Source: Anaerolineae bacterium
GTDB lineage: Bacteria > Chloroflexota > Anaerolineae > Promineifilales > Promineifilaceae
Direction of reading: 5' to 3'
Length of the DNA: 32,526 nt
Assembly: GCA_024762395.1 (NCBI GenBank)
Contig: JANTHP010000011.1
Coordinates: forward strand, 1 to 32,526
Part shown: positions 15,095-22,468 of the stretch, piece by piece
Layout of the letters: every line of letters starts with the position of its first letter
Position numbering within the stretch: position 1 is the first letter of the stretch
Position numbers and translations under genes: made by a program
Notes under the pieces: model-generated
The model's database searches: none
What the model was told of the DNA's origin: nothing
What the model saw: only the letters and a program-made list of their open reading frames with translations

Positions 15095-16534
15095 CTAGCA
15101 GCGTAATGCCAGCGCCAATCGGCGAATACCTTCCTGAATTTCAGCCTCTGTCAAACCGCTGAAGCCCAACAAAATTGATGGCGGGGCAGGCGGTTCCAAA
15201 TGATAAGGCGCGCCTGGATAAACGCCAACGCCATTAGCCGCCGCCTTCTGCACAACCTCTTTTTCATCCCAATCAGGCTTCAGGTACAGCATGACGTGTA
15301 ATCCCGCTGCGGCGTCGGAACAACAAACCTGGTCAGGCAAATATGTTCCTAATGCTTGAACGAGCGTTTGCCGCCGCCGACCATATGCTTTGCGTAAATG
15401 GCGCAGATGCCGCTCAAAATGGCCTTCGGTGATGAAATCGGCAACGGCCGCTTGCGTTAACGTCGGCGCGCCCCGGTCTACCAGCGTTTTGGCCTGAACG
15501 AAGGGGGCGACGAGCGCGGGCGGTAAAACGACGTAGGAGAGCCGCAGGGCCGGGAACAACACTTTGGAGAATGTGCCCAGGTAGATGACACGGCCGTCTT
15601 CATCCAACCCTTGTAACGCGGAAAGAGGACGGCCGTCGTACCGCAATTCGCCATCGTAATCATCCTCAATAACCAGCGCGTCATGCCGCCGCGCCCATGC
15701 CAGCAAAGCCAAACGACGCGGCAGCGGCAGCGCGCCGCCGCTGGGAAACTGGTTGGACGGCGTGACAAACAAAAGTCGTGCCCGGCTCTGTACCGGAATC
15801 TGCTCAGCGGGGAATCCCTGCGCGTCAACCGGCAGTCCCGTCAATTTGGCCCCATGTGCCCGAAAGAGTCGAAACGCAGCCGCATAACCCGGCGTCTCCA
15901 CCAATACTTCATCTTGATGGACAAGCAGCAAACGCGCCAAAATATCCAGCGCTTGCTGCGCCCCGCTAACGATGACAACCTGTTCCGGCGTGCAGCGCAC
16001 CTGACGCAGGCGGCCCAGGTAATCGGCCAATGCCTGCCGCAGCGGGAAAAATCCGGCCACAGAACCATAGCGGGACAACATCACATCATCAGCGCTGAGA
16101 TAGCGGGCCAGCAGCTGCCGCCAGATGTTGTAGGGAAAGATGTGGGGATAAGAACGGCCGAATCCAAAATCAATTTGAGGGCGGGGCTGCGTGCGGGTAT
16201 TTTCTGGCGCGACGCGCATCACCCGCCGCCCCCAAGGGGATAAAACCGGCTCAAATGCGCTCTCGGTTGATGGCGGTTGGGCTAATGGCAGGTTATCCGC
16301 CACAAAGGTTCCCGCCCCCACCCGGCTGACGATGTACCCTTCCGCCTGGAGCTGTTCATACGCCTGGGTGACGGTTATGCGCGCAATTTGATTCGCCTGC
16401 GAGAGCTGGCGGCTGGACGGCAGCCGTTCGCCAGGCAACAAGGTTCCCCCCAAAATCGCTTTCCGAATTTGCTGGTAAACTTGCCAGTAAAGGGGGAGTA
16501 GGCTATCTTTTTGAAGGTGTAGTAACGGCAGCAT
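15095..16534 (-). CDS. MocR/PdxR-like transcriptional regulator (GntR helix-turn-helix fused to aminotransferase domain)
   Basis: 479 residues in the layout of the MocR subfamily. A winged helix occupies about 1-80 (LYWQVYQQIRKAILGGTLLPGERLPSSRQLSQ, then RITVTQAYEQLQAEGYI). A linker leads to a fold-type I aminotransferase-like domain (about 125-479). The PLP-binding features are visible: SGAQQALD, EDDYDGELRYDGRPLSALQGLD, and the Schiff-base lysine in GTFSKVLFPALRLSYVV. Such regulators sense PLP or amino-acid derivatives; PdxR, GabR and TauR are characterised members. The target cannot be told from sequence. It is divergent from the TetR-family gene across a repeat-filled 171-base gap, so it might control that region. 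Its 3' end abuts a truncated MITE. Confidence 0.93.
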   Translation of the reverse strand: MLPLLHLQKDSLLPLYWQVYQQIRKAILGGTLLPGERLPSSRQLSQANQIARITVTQAYEQLQAEGYIVSRVGAGTFVADNLPLAQPPSTESAFEPVLSPWGRRVMRVAPENTRTQPRPQIDFGFGRSYPHIFPYNIWRQLLARYLSADDVMLSRYGSVAGFFPLRQALADYLGRLRQVRCTPEQVVIVSGAQQALDILARLLLVHQDEVLVETPGYAAAFRLFRAHGAKLTGLPVDAQGFPAEQIPVQSRARLLFVTPSNQFPSGGALPLPRRLALLAWARRHDALVIEDDYDGELRYDGRPLSALQGLDEDGRVIYLGTFSKVLFPALRLSYVVLPPALVAPFVQAKTLVDRGAPTLTQAAVADFITEGHFERHLRHLRKAYGRRRQTLVQALGTYLPDQVCCSDAAAGLHVMLYLKPDWDEKEVVQKAAANGVGVYPGAPYHLEPPAPPSILLGFSGLTEAEIQEGIRRLALALRC

Positions 16535-16548
16535 ATTGAATTTTAACA

Positions 16549-16703
16549 GGTAGTTGGATAGTCGGATAGTCGGGTAGTTGGATAGTCGGATAGTCGGGTA
16601 GTCAGGTAGTCAACTAGCGACTACAAGACCACAAGACTACAAGACCACAAGACTACGAGACTACGAGACTACAAGACTACAAGACTACAAGACCACAAGA
16701 CAA
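16549..16703. repeat. Two facing tandem-repeat arrays between divergent regulator genes
   Basis: 16549-16610 is built of 8-9-base units GTTGGATA/GTCGGATA/GTCGGGTA. 16615-16703 is built of GACTACAAG/GACCACAAG/GACTACGAG units. The two halves are loosely complementary (TAGTC against GACTA) and could fold back. The right array ends right at the ATG of the TetR-family gene (16706), leaving no room for an ordinary ribosome-binding site. The GACTACAAG unit also fills 5596-5675. Confidence 0.88.
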
Positions 16704-16705
16704 CC

Positions 16706-17317
16706 ATGCCTTATCGAAGCAGCGACAAAACCAGACAAAAGAAGGATGCCAAACGAACGGCGATGATGCAGGCGGCGGTGCGGGTGTTTGCCGAAAAGGG
16801 ATACCACGCGGCCACTATTCGTGATATTGTAGCGGCAGCCGGCGTTGCCATTGGCACGTTTTACTTTTATTTTCCCGATAAAGAGACGCTGTTTGTGCAT
16901 TTATATGAGGAAACGGCCGATTTTCTCTTGCAAGCCATTCGTCAGGCCATTAGCAGCCGGGCGACGCTGCCCCAGCAAATCGCCGCCGGATTACAAGCGT
17001 ATGTGAACATCGCGGTGTTTGAACCGGCGGTGATTCAACTCCTGCTTGTGGGCGGCGTGGGGGCTGTGCCGTCATTGACGGTGAAGCAGCATGAATTTCG
17101 GGAAAAACTGGTGCAAATTTGGCAACGGCCGTTACAGAACGCCGACACCCTCATTGCCCCCCAAAACACGCAGCGCACGGCTGAAGCCCTGGTGGGCGGT
17201 TTCGACGAGGTCGTTTTAGGGCTGCTGCGCCATCCTGAAGCGGGGAGTCAAGCAGGAACGGCCGTTCAAGAATTAACACGGTTTGCTCTGCGGGCCGTCG
17301 GTTACACCGGCAGTTAA
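16706..17317 (+). CDS. TetR/AcrR-family transcriptional regulator
   Basis: 203 residues. The N-terminal helix-turn-helix is typical: MMQAAVRVFAEKGYHAATIRDIVAAAGVAIGTFYFYFPDKETLFVHLYEE (about 20-70). The remainder is an all-helical ligand-binding domain whose specificity cannot be read. The start is placed at ATG 16706 because the conserved fold begins about 20 residues later; the leader is entirely repeat DNA and lacks a recognisable ribosome-binding site, so translation may be weak or leaderless. proC follows 38 bases downstream with its own good ribosome-binding site, and may be co-transcribed. Confidence 0.92.
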   Translation: MPYRSSDKTRQKKDAKRTAMMQAAVRVFAEKGYHAATIRDIVAAAGVAIGTFYFYFPDKETLFVHLYEETADFLLQAIRQAISSRATLPQQIAAGLQAYVNIAVFEPAVIQLLLVGGVGAVPSLTVKQHEFREKLVQIWQRPLQNADTLIAPQNTQRTAEALVGGFDEVVLGLLRHPEAGSQAGTAVQELTRFALRAVGYTGS

Positions 17318-17355
17318 CAGGCTGCGCTATTCCCAAAATAAGCGAGGAAACAACT

Positions 17356-18195
17356 ATGTTTACAGATGAAACTATAGCTTTTATTGGCGGCGGCACAATG
17401 GGCGAAGCAATGATTCGCGGCTTGTTAGCACAAAAAGCCATCGCGCCAGAGAAAATCATCGTCGCCGACCCCTGGCAGGAACGGTTGGATTATTTGCATG
17501 AACGGCACGGCATCCAGACAATGACAGATAATGCCGCCGCCGCCGAACAGGGGCAGGTGGTGGTCTTGTCCATCAAACCGCAATCGCTGCCCATCGTCAT
17601 GCCCATTATTCGCGGCCATTTGCGGCGTAACGATCTGCTGCTATCCATCATCGCCGGGGCGCCCATCAAAACATTGGCCGACGGCACAGCGCACGCGGCC
17701 GTTGTGCGCGCCATGCCCAACACCCCCGCCCAAATCGGGCAGGGTATTACCGTGTGGACGGCGACGGGTGAAGTCAGCGATTTGCACAAGCGACAGGCGC
17801 AAGCCATCCTCGGTTCGCTGGGCGAAGAGGTGCATGTGGAGGAAGAAATTTACCTGGATATGGCGACAGCGTTGAGCGGTTCCGGCCCTGGCTATGTATT
17901 TATGATGATGGAGGCGATGATTGATGCCGGCGTGCATATGGGCTTTTCGCGCCATATCGCCACGCGGCTGGTGACGCAGACGATGCGCGGTTCGGTGGCG
18001 TATGCCGACCAATCGGGTAAGCATGTGGCGGAATTACGCAATCAGGTCACATCGCCGGGCGGCACAACGGCCGAAGCGCTCTACCACATGGAGAAGGGAG
18101 GCCTGCGCACGGTTATCTCGCGCGGGATTTGGGCGGCGTTCCAGCGTTCTATCTCGCTGGGCCAGGGGCAGGCGTACAAAGGGCCGAATGTGTGA
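17356..18195 (+). CDS. proC: Pyrroline-5-carboxylate reductase
   Basis: Last step of proline synthesis: NAD(P)H-dependent reduction of 1-pyrroline-5-carboxylate. The Rossmann motif is seen at the N-terminus (IAFIGGGTMGEAMIRGLL), followed by the family stretches VVVLSIKPQ, LLLSIIAGAPI and VVRAMPNTPAQIGQGITVW. The C-terminal dimer domain has the ProC signature ALSGSGPGYVFMMMEAMIDAGVHMGF and LRNQVTSPGGTTAEALYHME. 279 residues is normal. GAGGAA lies 8 bases before the ATG. Most of this gene is free of oddities. Confidence 0.96.
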   Translation: MFTDETIAFIGGGTMGEAMIRGLLAQKAIAPEKIIVADPWQERLDYLHERHGIQTMTDNAAAAEQGQVVVLSIKPQSLPIVMPIIRGHLRRNDLLLSIIAGAPIKTLADGTAHAAVVRAMPNTPAQIGQGITVWTATGEVSDLHKRQAQAILGSLGEEVHVEEEIYLDMATALSGSGPGYVFMMMEAMIDAGVHMGFSRHIATRLVTQTMRGSVAYADQSGKHVAELRNQVTSPGGTTAEALYHMEKGGLRTVISRGIWAAFQRSISLGQGQAYKGPNV

Positions 18196-18199
18196 TGAT

Positions 18200-18233
18200 T
18201 AATTGACAATTGTCAATTATCAATTGTCAATTA
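18200..18233. repeat. Palindromic repeat (AATTGTCAATTA units) at the pabB start
   Basis: TAATTGACAATTGTCAATTA (18200-18219) is a perfect 20-base palindrome, followed by ATCAATTGTCAATTA. It starts five bases after the proC stop. The open frame of the pabB-pabC gene runs into it, so a TTG start at 18210 would be repeat-encoded. Confidence 0.75.
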
Positions 18234-18239
18234 TTTGCT

Positions 18240-20006
18240 GTGGTTATTTTGCAAGCAGGGGGTAAATGGCTGTGGTTTCGGGAGCCGGTGCGGGTGGTTA
18301 CGGCCGTTTCTCCTCAGGAAATTTTGCCAGCGTTACGAGAGGTGGATACGGCCGTTGCCCAGGGCCTGTACGCCGCCGGATTCATCAGTTATGAAGCCGG
18401 GGCCGCCTTTGATTTAGCCGTTCATCCGCCGCAGGCAGGGCTGCCGCTGCTGTGGTTTGGCTTATATCCAGAACCGGCAACCACCAATCAATTCATAATC
18501 CACAATCCACAATCCCCACCTCATACTTATCAACTTGGTAATTGGCAGCCATCCGTCAGCCAAGAAACCTACCGCAAGGCAATAGGGACAATCAAAGCGC
18601 AAATCGCCGCCGGATACACGTACCAGGTCAATTACACCTACCATCTACGAGCGGAATTTGCGGGCGATCCGCTGGCGTTGTTTGCCGATTTGAGCCGGGC
18701 GCAGCAGGCGGCGTATGCGGCGTTTGTGGATACAGGTCGCTTTGCCATTTGTTCGGCGTCACCGGAGCTATTTTTCCGGCTGGATGGAAATGTATTGACC
18801 GGCAAACCGATGAAGGGTACGGCCGTTCGCGGACGCACCTTAACCGAAGACAGGGCTAACATGACCTGGCTGCGCAGCTCAGAAAAAAACCGGGCCGAAA
18901 ACGTGATGATTGTGGATATGATCCGCAACGACATGGGGCGCGTGGCCGACATTGGCAGCGTGCAAGTTCCGCGCTTGTTCGAGACAGAACGGTATCCGAC
19001 AGTTCTACAGATGACCTCGACGGTAACGGCGCAAACGGGAGCGCCGCTGGCCGACATCATGCGCCACATGTTCCCCTGCGCCTCTATCACTGGCGCGCCC
19101 AAAGTGCGGACAATGCAAATCATCAATGCGTTGGAGCCGGAACCGCGCGGCGTTTATACGGGTGCGATTGGTTACAGCGCTCCCAATCGCCAGGCGCAGT
19201 TTAATGTCGCTATTCGGACGGTTGTGATTGACAAGGAAAAGGGCACGGCCGATTATGGCGTGGGCAGCGGCATTGTGTGGGATTCGGATGCAACAGATGA
19301 ATATGAAGAGTGCCGGGTGAAATCGCGGGTTTTGACGCAGAAACGGCCGTCTTTCTCCCTACTGGAATCGCTGTTGTGGGAACCGAAGCGGGGCTATTTT
19401 CTGCTGGCGGCGCATGTGGAGCGGCTGCTGGCGTCGGCTGAGTATTTTGGGATTGATGTGGAGGAGACGGCCGTTTGCGAAAAATTGGAGACTAGAGACT
19501 GGAGACTGGAGACTAAAGCATTCCCAATCTCTAATCTCCAATCTCCCTTAAAAGTTCGTCTACTTGTCGCCCAGAATGGCGTAATAACCGTGACCGCATC
19601 CCCGTTGAGCCAGGGCGCGCTGCCGCAGCCGGTTCGGGTGGGGCTGGCAAGGGAGCCAATCCATTCGGATAACATCTGGCTGTACCACAAAACCACGCAG
19701 CGGCGGGTTTATGAACAAGCCGCCGCCGCCCGCCCCGATTGCGACGATGTGATTTTGTGGAACGAGCGCGGCGAGATTACGGAGAGCGGCCGTGCCAATA
19801 TCGTCGTGGAATTGGACGGCAAGCTGTGGACGCCGCCGCTAGAATCAGGGTTATTGGCGGGGACGATGCGCGGGGATTTGGTGAGAAACGGCCGTATCCA
19901 CGAACGTATCCTCACCATTGCCGATTTGCAGCGCAGTTCCCATCTTTACCTCATCAATTCGGTGCGGAGGTGGCAAGAAGCTGTATTGGCAGCCAACCAA
20001 ATATAG
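18240..20006 (+). CDS. pabB: Aminodeoxychorismate synthase component I fused to aminodeoxychorismate lyase (PabB-PabC)
   Basis: A bifunctional folate enzyme making p-aminobenzoate from chorismate. The PabB half has TYQVNYTYHL, ASPELFFR, the catalytic-lysine motif KPMKGTAVRGRT, EKNRAENVMIVDMIRNDMG, the MFPCASITGAPKVRTM signature and GSGIVWDSDATDEYEEC. The PabC half (from about FSLLESLLW) is a fold-type IV PLP lyase with YHKTTQRRVYEQA (probable PLP lysine), ILWNERGEITESGRANIVV and PLESGLLAGTMR. Two stretches look inserted. About 18478-18520 encodes NQFIIHNPQSPPH from ATCCACA repeats. 19485-19547 encodes KLETRDWRLETKAFPISNLQ from the GACTGGAGA repeat. Start is uncertain: GTG 18240 (used) gives a family-like N-terminus; TTG 18210 is repeat DNA. 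The amidotransferase subunit PabA is not seen here. Confidence 0.93.
   Translation: MVILQAGGKWLWFREPVRVVTAVSPQEILPALREVDTAVAQGLYAAGFISYEAGAAFDLAVHPPQAGLPLLWFGLYPEPATTNQFIIHNPQSPPHTYQLGNWQPSVSQETYRKAIGTIKAQIAAGYTYQVNYTYHLRAEFAGDPLALFADLSRAQQAAYAAFVDTGRFAICSASPELFFRLDGNVLTGKPMKGTAVRGRTLTEDRANMTWLRSSEKNRAENVMIVDMIRNDMGRVADIGSVQVPRLFETERYPTVLQMTSTVTAQTGAPLADIMRHMFPCASITGAPKVRTMQIINALEPEPRGVYTGAIGYSAPNRQAQFNVAIRTVVIDKEKGTADYGVGSGIVWDSDATDEYEECRVKSRVLTQKRPSFSLLESLLWEPKRGYFLLAAHVERLLASAEYFGIDVEETAVCEKLETRDWRLETKAFPISNLQSPLKVRLLVAQNGVITVTASPLSQGALPQPVRVGLAREPIHSDNIWLYHKTTQRRVYEQAAAARPDCDDVILWNERGEITESGRANIVVELDGKLWTPPLESGLLAGTMRGDLVRNGRIHERILTIADLQRSSHLYLINSVRRWQEAVLAANQI
19485..19547 (+). repeat. 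GACTGGAGA-family repeat inside the pabB-pabC coding sequence
   Basis: GGAGACTAGAGACTGGAGAC followed by the complementary CCAATCTCTAATCTCC run is the same family as the intergenic hairpins at 523-572 and 32430-32469. Here it is read through in frame at about the junction after the first PabC helix (VERLLASAEYFGIDVEE), adding about 20 residues between two conserved PabC segments. Confidence 0.8.
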
Positions 20007-20129
20007 CGACGCTCAAACTAAATGACAGTTTATAACAGACAACATGAACAATTGCCCGCCACGAATGGATAAAAAACCGTAGCTCGATTTGGCAAATCAT
20101 TCTACGTTTATAAAGGAGCAACCAATCCC

Positions 20130-20567
20130 ATGCAATCATTATTTATCATCATTTCCGTAGGATTGATTGGCGGCGTCGCCATCGGCCTGCAAAGCCCCAT
20201 GTCCAGCCTGTTGGGCAACCGGCTGGGCATGATGGAAAGCGCGTTCATTATCCATTTCAGCGGCGCGGTCGCCGCCTCCATCCCACTGCTCATCTGGGGC
20301 AGCGGCAACCTATCTAAATGGCGCGATGTGCCCTGGTATACGCTGGGAGCAGGCGCGTTCGGCTTGATCGTCGTGAGCGCTTTGAGCTTTATCATCCCCA
20401 AGGTGGGGGTGGCTCCGGCTATTATTTTGCTGGTTTTAGGGCAGCTTGTGGTGGGTTCGATTTTGGACCATTTTGGGTTGTTGGGGGCGGCGGTACGGCC
20501 GTTTACTTCCCAACGGCTGCTCGGTTTACTGGTCGTTATGGTTGGCGTCTGGCTAACAGTGCGGTAA
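20130..20567 (+). CDS. YdcZ/DUF606-family (DMT-type) membrane protein
   Basis: 145 residues with about five hydrophobic helices: SLFIIISVGLIGGVAIGLQ, IIHFSGAVAASIPLLIWG, AFGLIVVSALSFII, APAIILLVLGQLVVGSILD and LLGLLVVMVGVWLTV. The motif GLQSPMSSLLGNRLG with the later GQLVVGSILDHFG is typical of the five-helix YdcZ (DUF606) half-size members of the drug/metabolite transporter superfamily, which usually work as dimers. The substrate is unknown. AAAGGAG lies 9 bases before the ATG. The TTG-started ydcF-like gene begins 13 bases after its stop, so they may be co-expressed. Confidence 0.88.
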   Translation: MQSLFIIISVGLIGGVAIGLQSPMSSLLGNRLGMMESAFIIHFSGAVAASIPLLIWGSGNLSKWRDVPWYTLGAGAFGLIVVSALSFIIPKVGVAPAIILLVLGQLVVGSILDHFGLLGAAVRPFTSQRLLGLLVVMVGVWLTVR

Positions 20568-20580
20568 AGGCGGCTGAAAT

Positions 20581-21171
20581 TTGACTCGCACTATCCTGTC
20601 ATTTAGAACGGCCGTCATCATACTCAGCATTTTACTGGCGGGCTTTATCATTTGGGCGGCTGTAGCTGTGTACAACTACGCCCAACGCACCGACACCCGA
20701 AAAGCTGACGCCGCCATCGTTTTGGGGGCGGCCGTCTTTGGCGATCAACCCTCCCCCGTCCTGCGCGAACGCATCAACCACGCCATCCTGCTTTATGAAC
20801 AAGGTTACGTGGACGCCATCATCTTCACAGGGGGATTGGGAGATGGCAGCGACACCAAAGGCGATGTTTCCGCCCAATACGCACTGGCTCATGGCATTCC
20901 CCCGAAAGCGATCCTGATCGAAAACAAATCCACAAACACAATAGAAAACCTGACTTACGCCCAGAAATTAGCGGCTGAACATGAATTACACACGTTTTTA
21001 ATCGTGAGTACCCCCTTCCACATGAAACGCGCCATGTCCATTGCCCATGATTTAGGGATGACCGCCTTCACATCGCCGACACGCACCATTCAATGGATAA
21101 GCTGGTACACCAAATCCCGCGCCTTTGCGCAAGAAGTGGGCAGCTACATCATCTACCTGGTCATGAACTGA
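20581..21171 (+). CDS. YdcF/SanA-like (DUF218) membrane-anchored protein
   Basis: 196 residues with one N-terminal transmembrane helix (AVIILSILLAGFIIWAAVAVY) and a DUF218 domain. Domain marks are ADAAIVLGAAVFGDQPSPVLRERINHAILLYEQG, IIFTGGLGDG, SAQYALAHGIPPKAILIENKSTNTIENL and the late LIVSTPFHMKRAM. The family includes SanA and YdcF (envelope integrity, possible nucleotide binding); the reaction is not established. The start is TTG at 20581 with AAGGCGG upstream; no ATG alternative keeps the membrane anchor. It converges on the D-cysteine desulfhydrase-like gene, with a GTGACAGTCAC hairpin between the two. Confidence 0.88.
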   Translation: MTRTILSFRTAVIILSILLAGFIIWAAVAVYNYAQRTDTRKADAAIVLGAAVFGDQPSPVLRERINHAILLYEQGYVDAIIFTGGLGDGSDTKGDVSAQYALAHGIPPKAILIENKSTNTIENLTYAQKLAAEHELHTFLIVSTPFHMKRAMSIAHDLGMTAFTSPTRTIQWISWYTKSRAFAQEVGSYIIYLVMN

Positions 21172-21235
21172 AGTGACAGTCACGGGGCAAACGGCTCTGA
21201 GTCGCTCAAGATGATGCGCCCGTGACTGTTACTTT
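21172..21235. repeat. Type II GTGACAGTCAC hairpin element between convergent genes
   Basis: A ~63-bp element with arms AGTGACAGTCACGGGGC and GCCCGTGACTGTTACTT around a ~29-base centre. A second copy lies at 32115-32178. It fills the gap between the stop codons of the YdcF-like and D-cysteine desulfhydrase-like genes and could end transcription from both sides. Confidence 0.8.
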
Positions 21236-21238
21236 AGC

Positions 21239-22219
21239 TCAAAGCAATTTGTCAGTGAAGGCAGGCAAGGCGGCCGTGCCGCCCGTGTGCCAGAACAACA
21301 CCCGCTGGCCGCGCGTAAAAGCGCCCCAGCGAATCAAATCAATCAAGCCCCCCATCGCCCGCCCCGTGTACACCGGGTCTAACAAAACACCCTCTTTTTG
21401 AGCGACCAGTCGAATCGCTTCCCGCTCCGTTTGGCCGACAACGGCATAGCCGCCGCCCAGATAATCATCATTCACGTTCACCCGGTCGGCAACGGAAAGC
21501 TGGCCTAATCCCAAATGCGTCGCTGCGGCCGTTGCCAATGCCGCCACCTGCGTCTTCACCGCCTCGGCAGGATGATCTACGCTGATGCCCAGCATTTGCC
21601 CGCGAAAACCGTAAATTTCCGCGCCCAGCACAATGCCGGCCTGGGTTCCGCCGCTGCTGCTGGCAAAAACAATGAAATCAATGTTCAGGCTTTGGGCATT
21701 CAGTTGTTCGGTCAACTCTTTCATCGCCAAAACATAGCCGGCTGCCCCCAATACATTGGAACCGCCCAGTGGAATCTGGTAAGGTTTTTGACCCATGCGG
21801 CGCAGTTCGGCGCAAACATCGTCCATGGCTTCATTGCGCGGCTGGCTGCCGACCCAGTTAATGTGCGCCCCCAACAGTTTGTCTAGCAAATGATTGCCGG
21901 TGACAAGTGACGGTTCTTCTCCGCTTAACACCAATGTGCAGTTTAAGCCATACCGGGCGGCGGCAGCGGCCGTTTGGCGGCAGTGGTTACTTTGCGGCGC
22001 GCCGGTGGTGATGAGATGGTCGCACCCTTGCGCCAACGCATCTGCCACTAAAAACTCTAATTTGCGCGTTTTGTTGCCGCCGGTAGCCAGTCCGGTTTGG
22101 TCGTCTCGTTTAATGAAGATGTCTGGCCCGCCTAAATGTTTGCTGAGCCGTTCCAGCGGTTCGATGGGCGTTGGCAGTTGGGCAATATGGAGTCGTTTGG
22201 GGTAATTTGGTTTCATCAT
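21239..22219 (-). CDS. dcyD: D-cysteine desulfhydrase-like PLP enzyme (DcyD / ACC deaminase family)
   Basis: A fold-type II PLP enzyme, 326 residues. The PLP lysine motif GGNKTRKLEFLVADAL is near residue 47-62, preceded by IFIKRDDQTGLATGGNK. TTGAPQSNHCRQTAAAAA binds cofactor or substrate; SSSGGTQAGIVLGAE is the phosphate-binding loop; LDPVYTGRAMGGLIDL is the late family signature. D-cysteine desulfhydrase (giving pyruvate, H2S and ammonia) is the nearest match; 1-aminocyclopropane-1-carboxylate deaminase and L-cysteate sulfo-lyase share the fold and cannot be excluded by eye. The start has two successive ATG codons; it is a single-gene unit on the minus strand, convergent with the YdcF-like gene. 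Confidence 0.88.
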   Translation of the reverse strand: MMKPNYPKRLHIAQLPTPIEPLERLSKHLGGPDIFIKRDDQTGLATGGNKTRKLEFLVADALAQGCDHLITTGAPQSNHCRQTAAAAARYGLNCTLVLSGEEPSLVTGNHLLDKLLGAHINWVGSQPRNEAMDDVCAELRRMGQKPYQIPLGGSNVLGAAGYVLAMKELTEQLNAQSLNIDFIVFASSSGGTQAGIVLGAEIYGFRGQMLGISVDHPAEAVKTQVAALATAAATHLGLGQLSVADRVNVNDDYLGGGYAVVGQTEREAIRLVAQKEGVLLDPVYTGRAMGGLIDLIRWGAFTRGQRVLFWHTGGTAALPAFTDKLL

Positions 22220-22329
22220 GTATTCCTTTGTCGTTTATGCTGCATTATATCGTTTCTCATACAACTCGTCAGTAAGTGGAACGTAGACCTGCGAGGTTTC
22301 TGGAGAATAGGGGTTTTTTCTCTTTTTCC

Positions 22330-22371
22330 TCTGTGAATCTCCGTGATTTCTCTGTGAATCTCTGTGTAACT
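22330..22371. repeat. Short tandem repeat (CTCTGTGAATCT units) upstream of the metallophosphoesterase gene
   Basis: Three imperfect 12-14-base units (CTCTGTGAATCT, CCGTGATTT, CTCTGTGAATCT) occupy part of the 249-base gap between divergent genes. A related unit (CTCTGCGAATCTCCGCG) occurs at about 9403-9422 after recO. No promoter stands out in the gap. Confidence 0.6.
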
Positions 22372-22468
22372 GAACGCTTACTTTTTCAGCATTCGATGTG
22401 ATTTGGTAAGCGATTTGGTAAGTTTGTCCAGCTATGCTGTAAGTGATACATCAATATGGAGTAGTGAC

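Noticed and set aside
15036-15095. Intact third copy of the type I MITE with a GTTAC right end at 15091-15095
   Set aside because: The right GTGACTGTCAC arm is missing and the flanking octamers (TAATTTTG and TAGCAGCG) do not match, so GTTAC there is probably chance and the copy is truncated.
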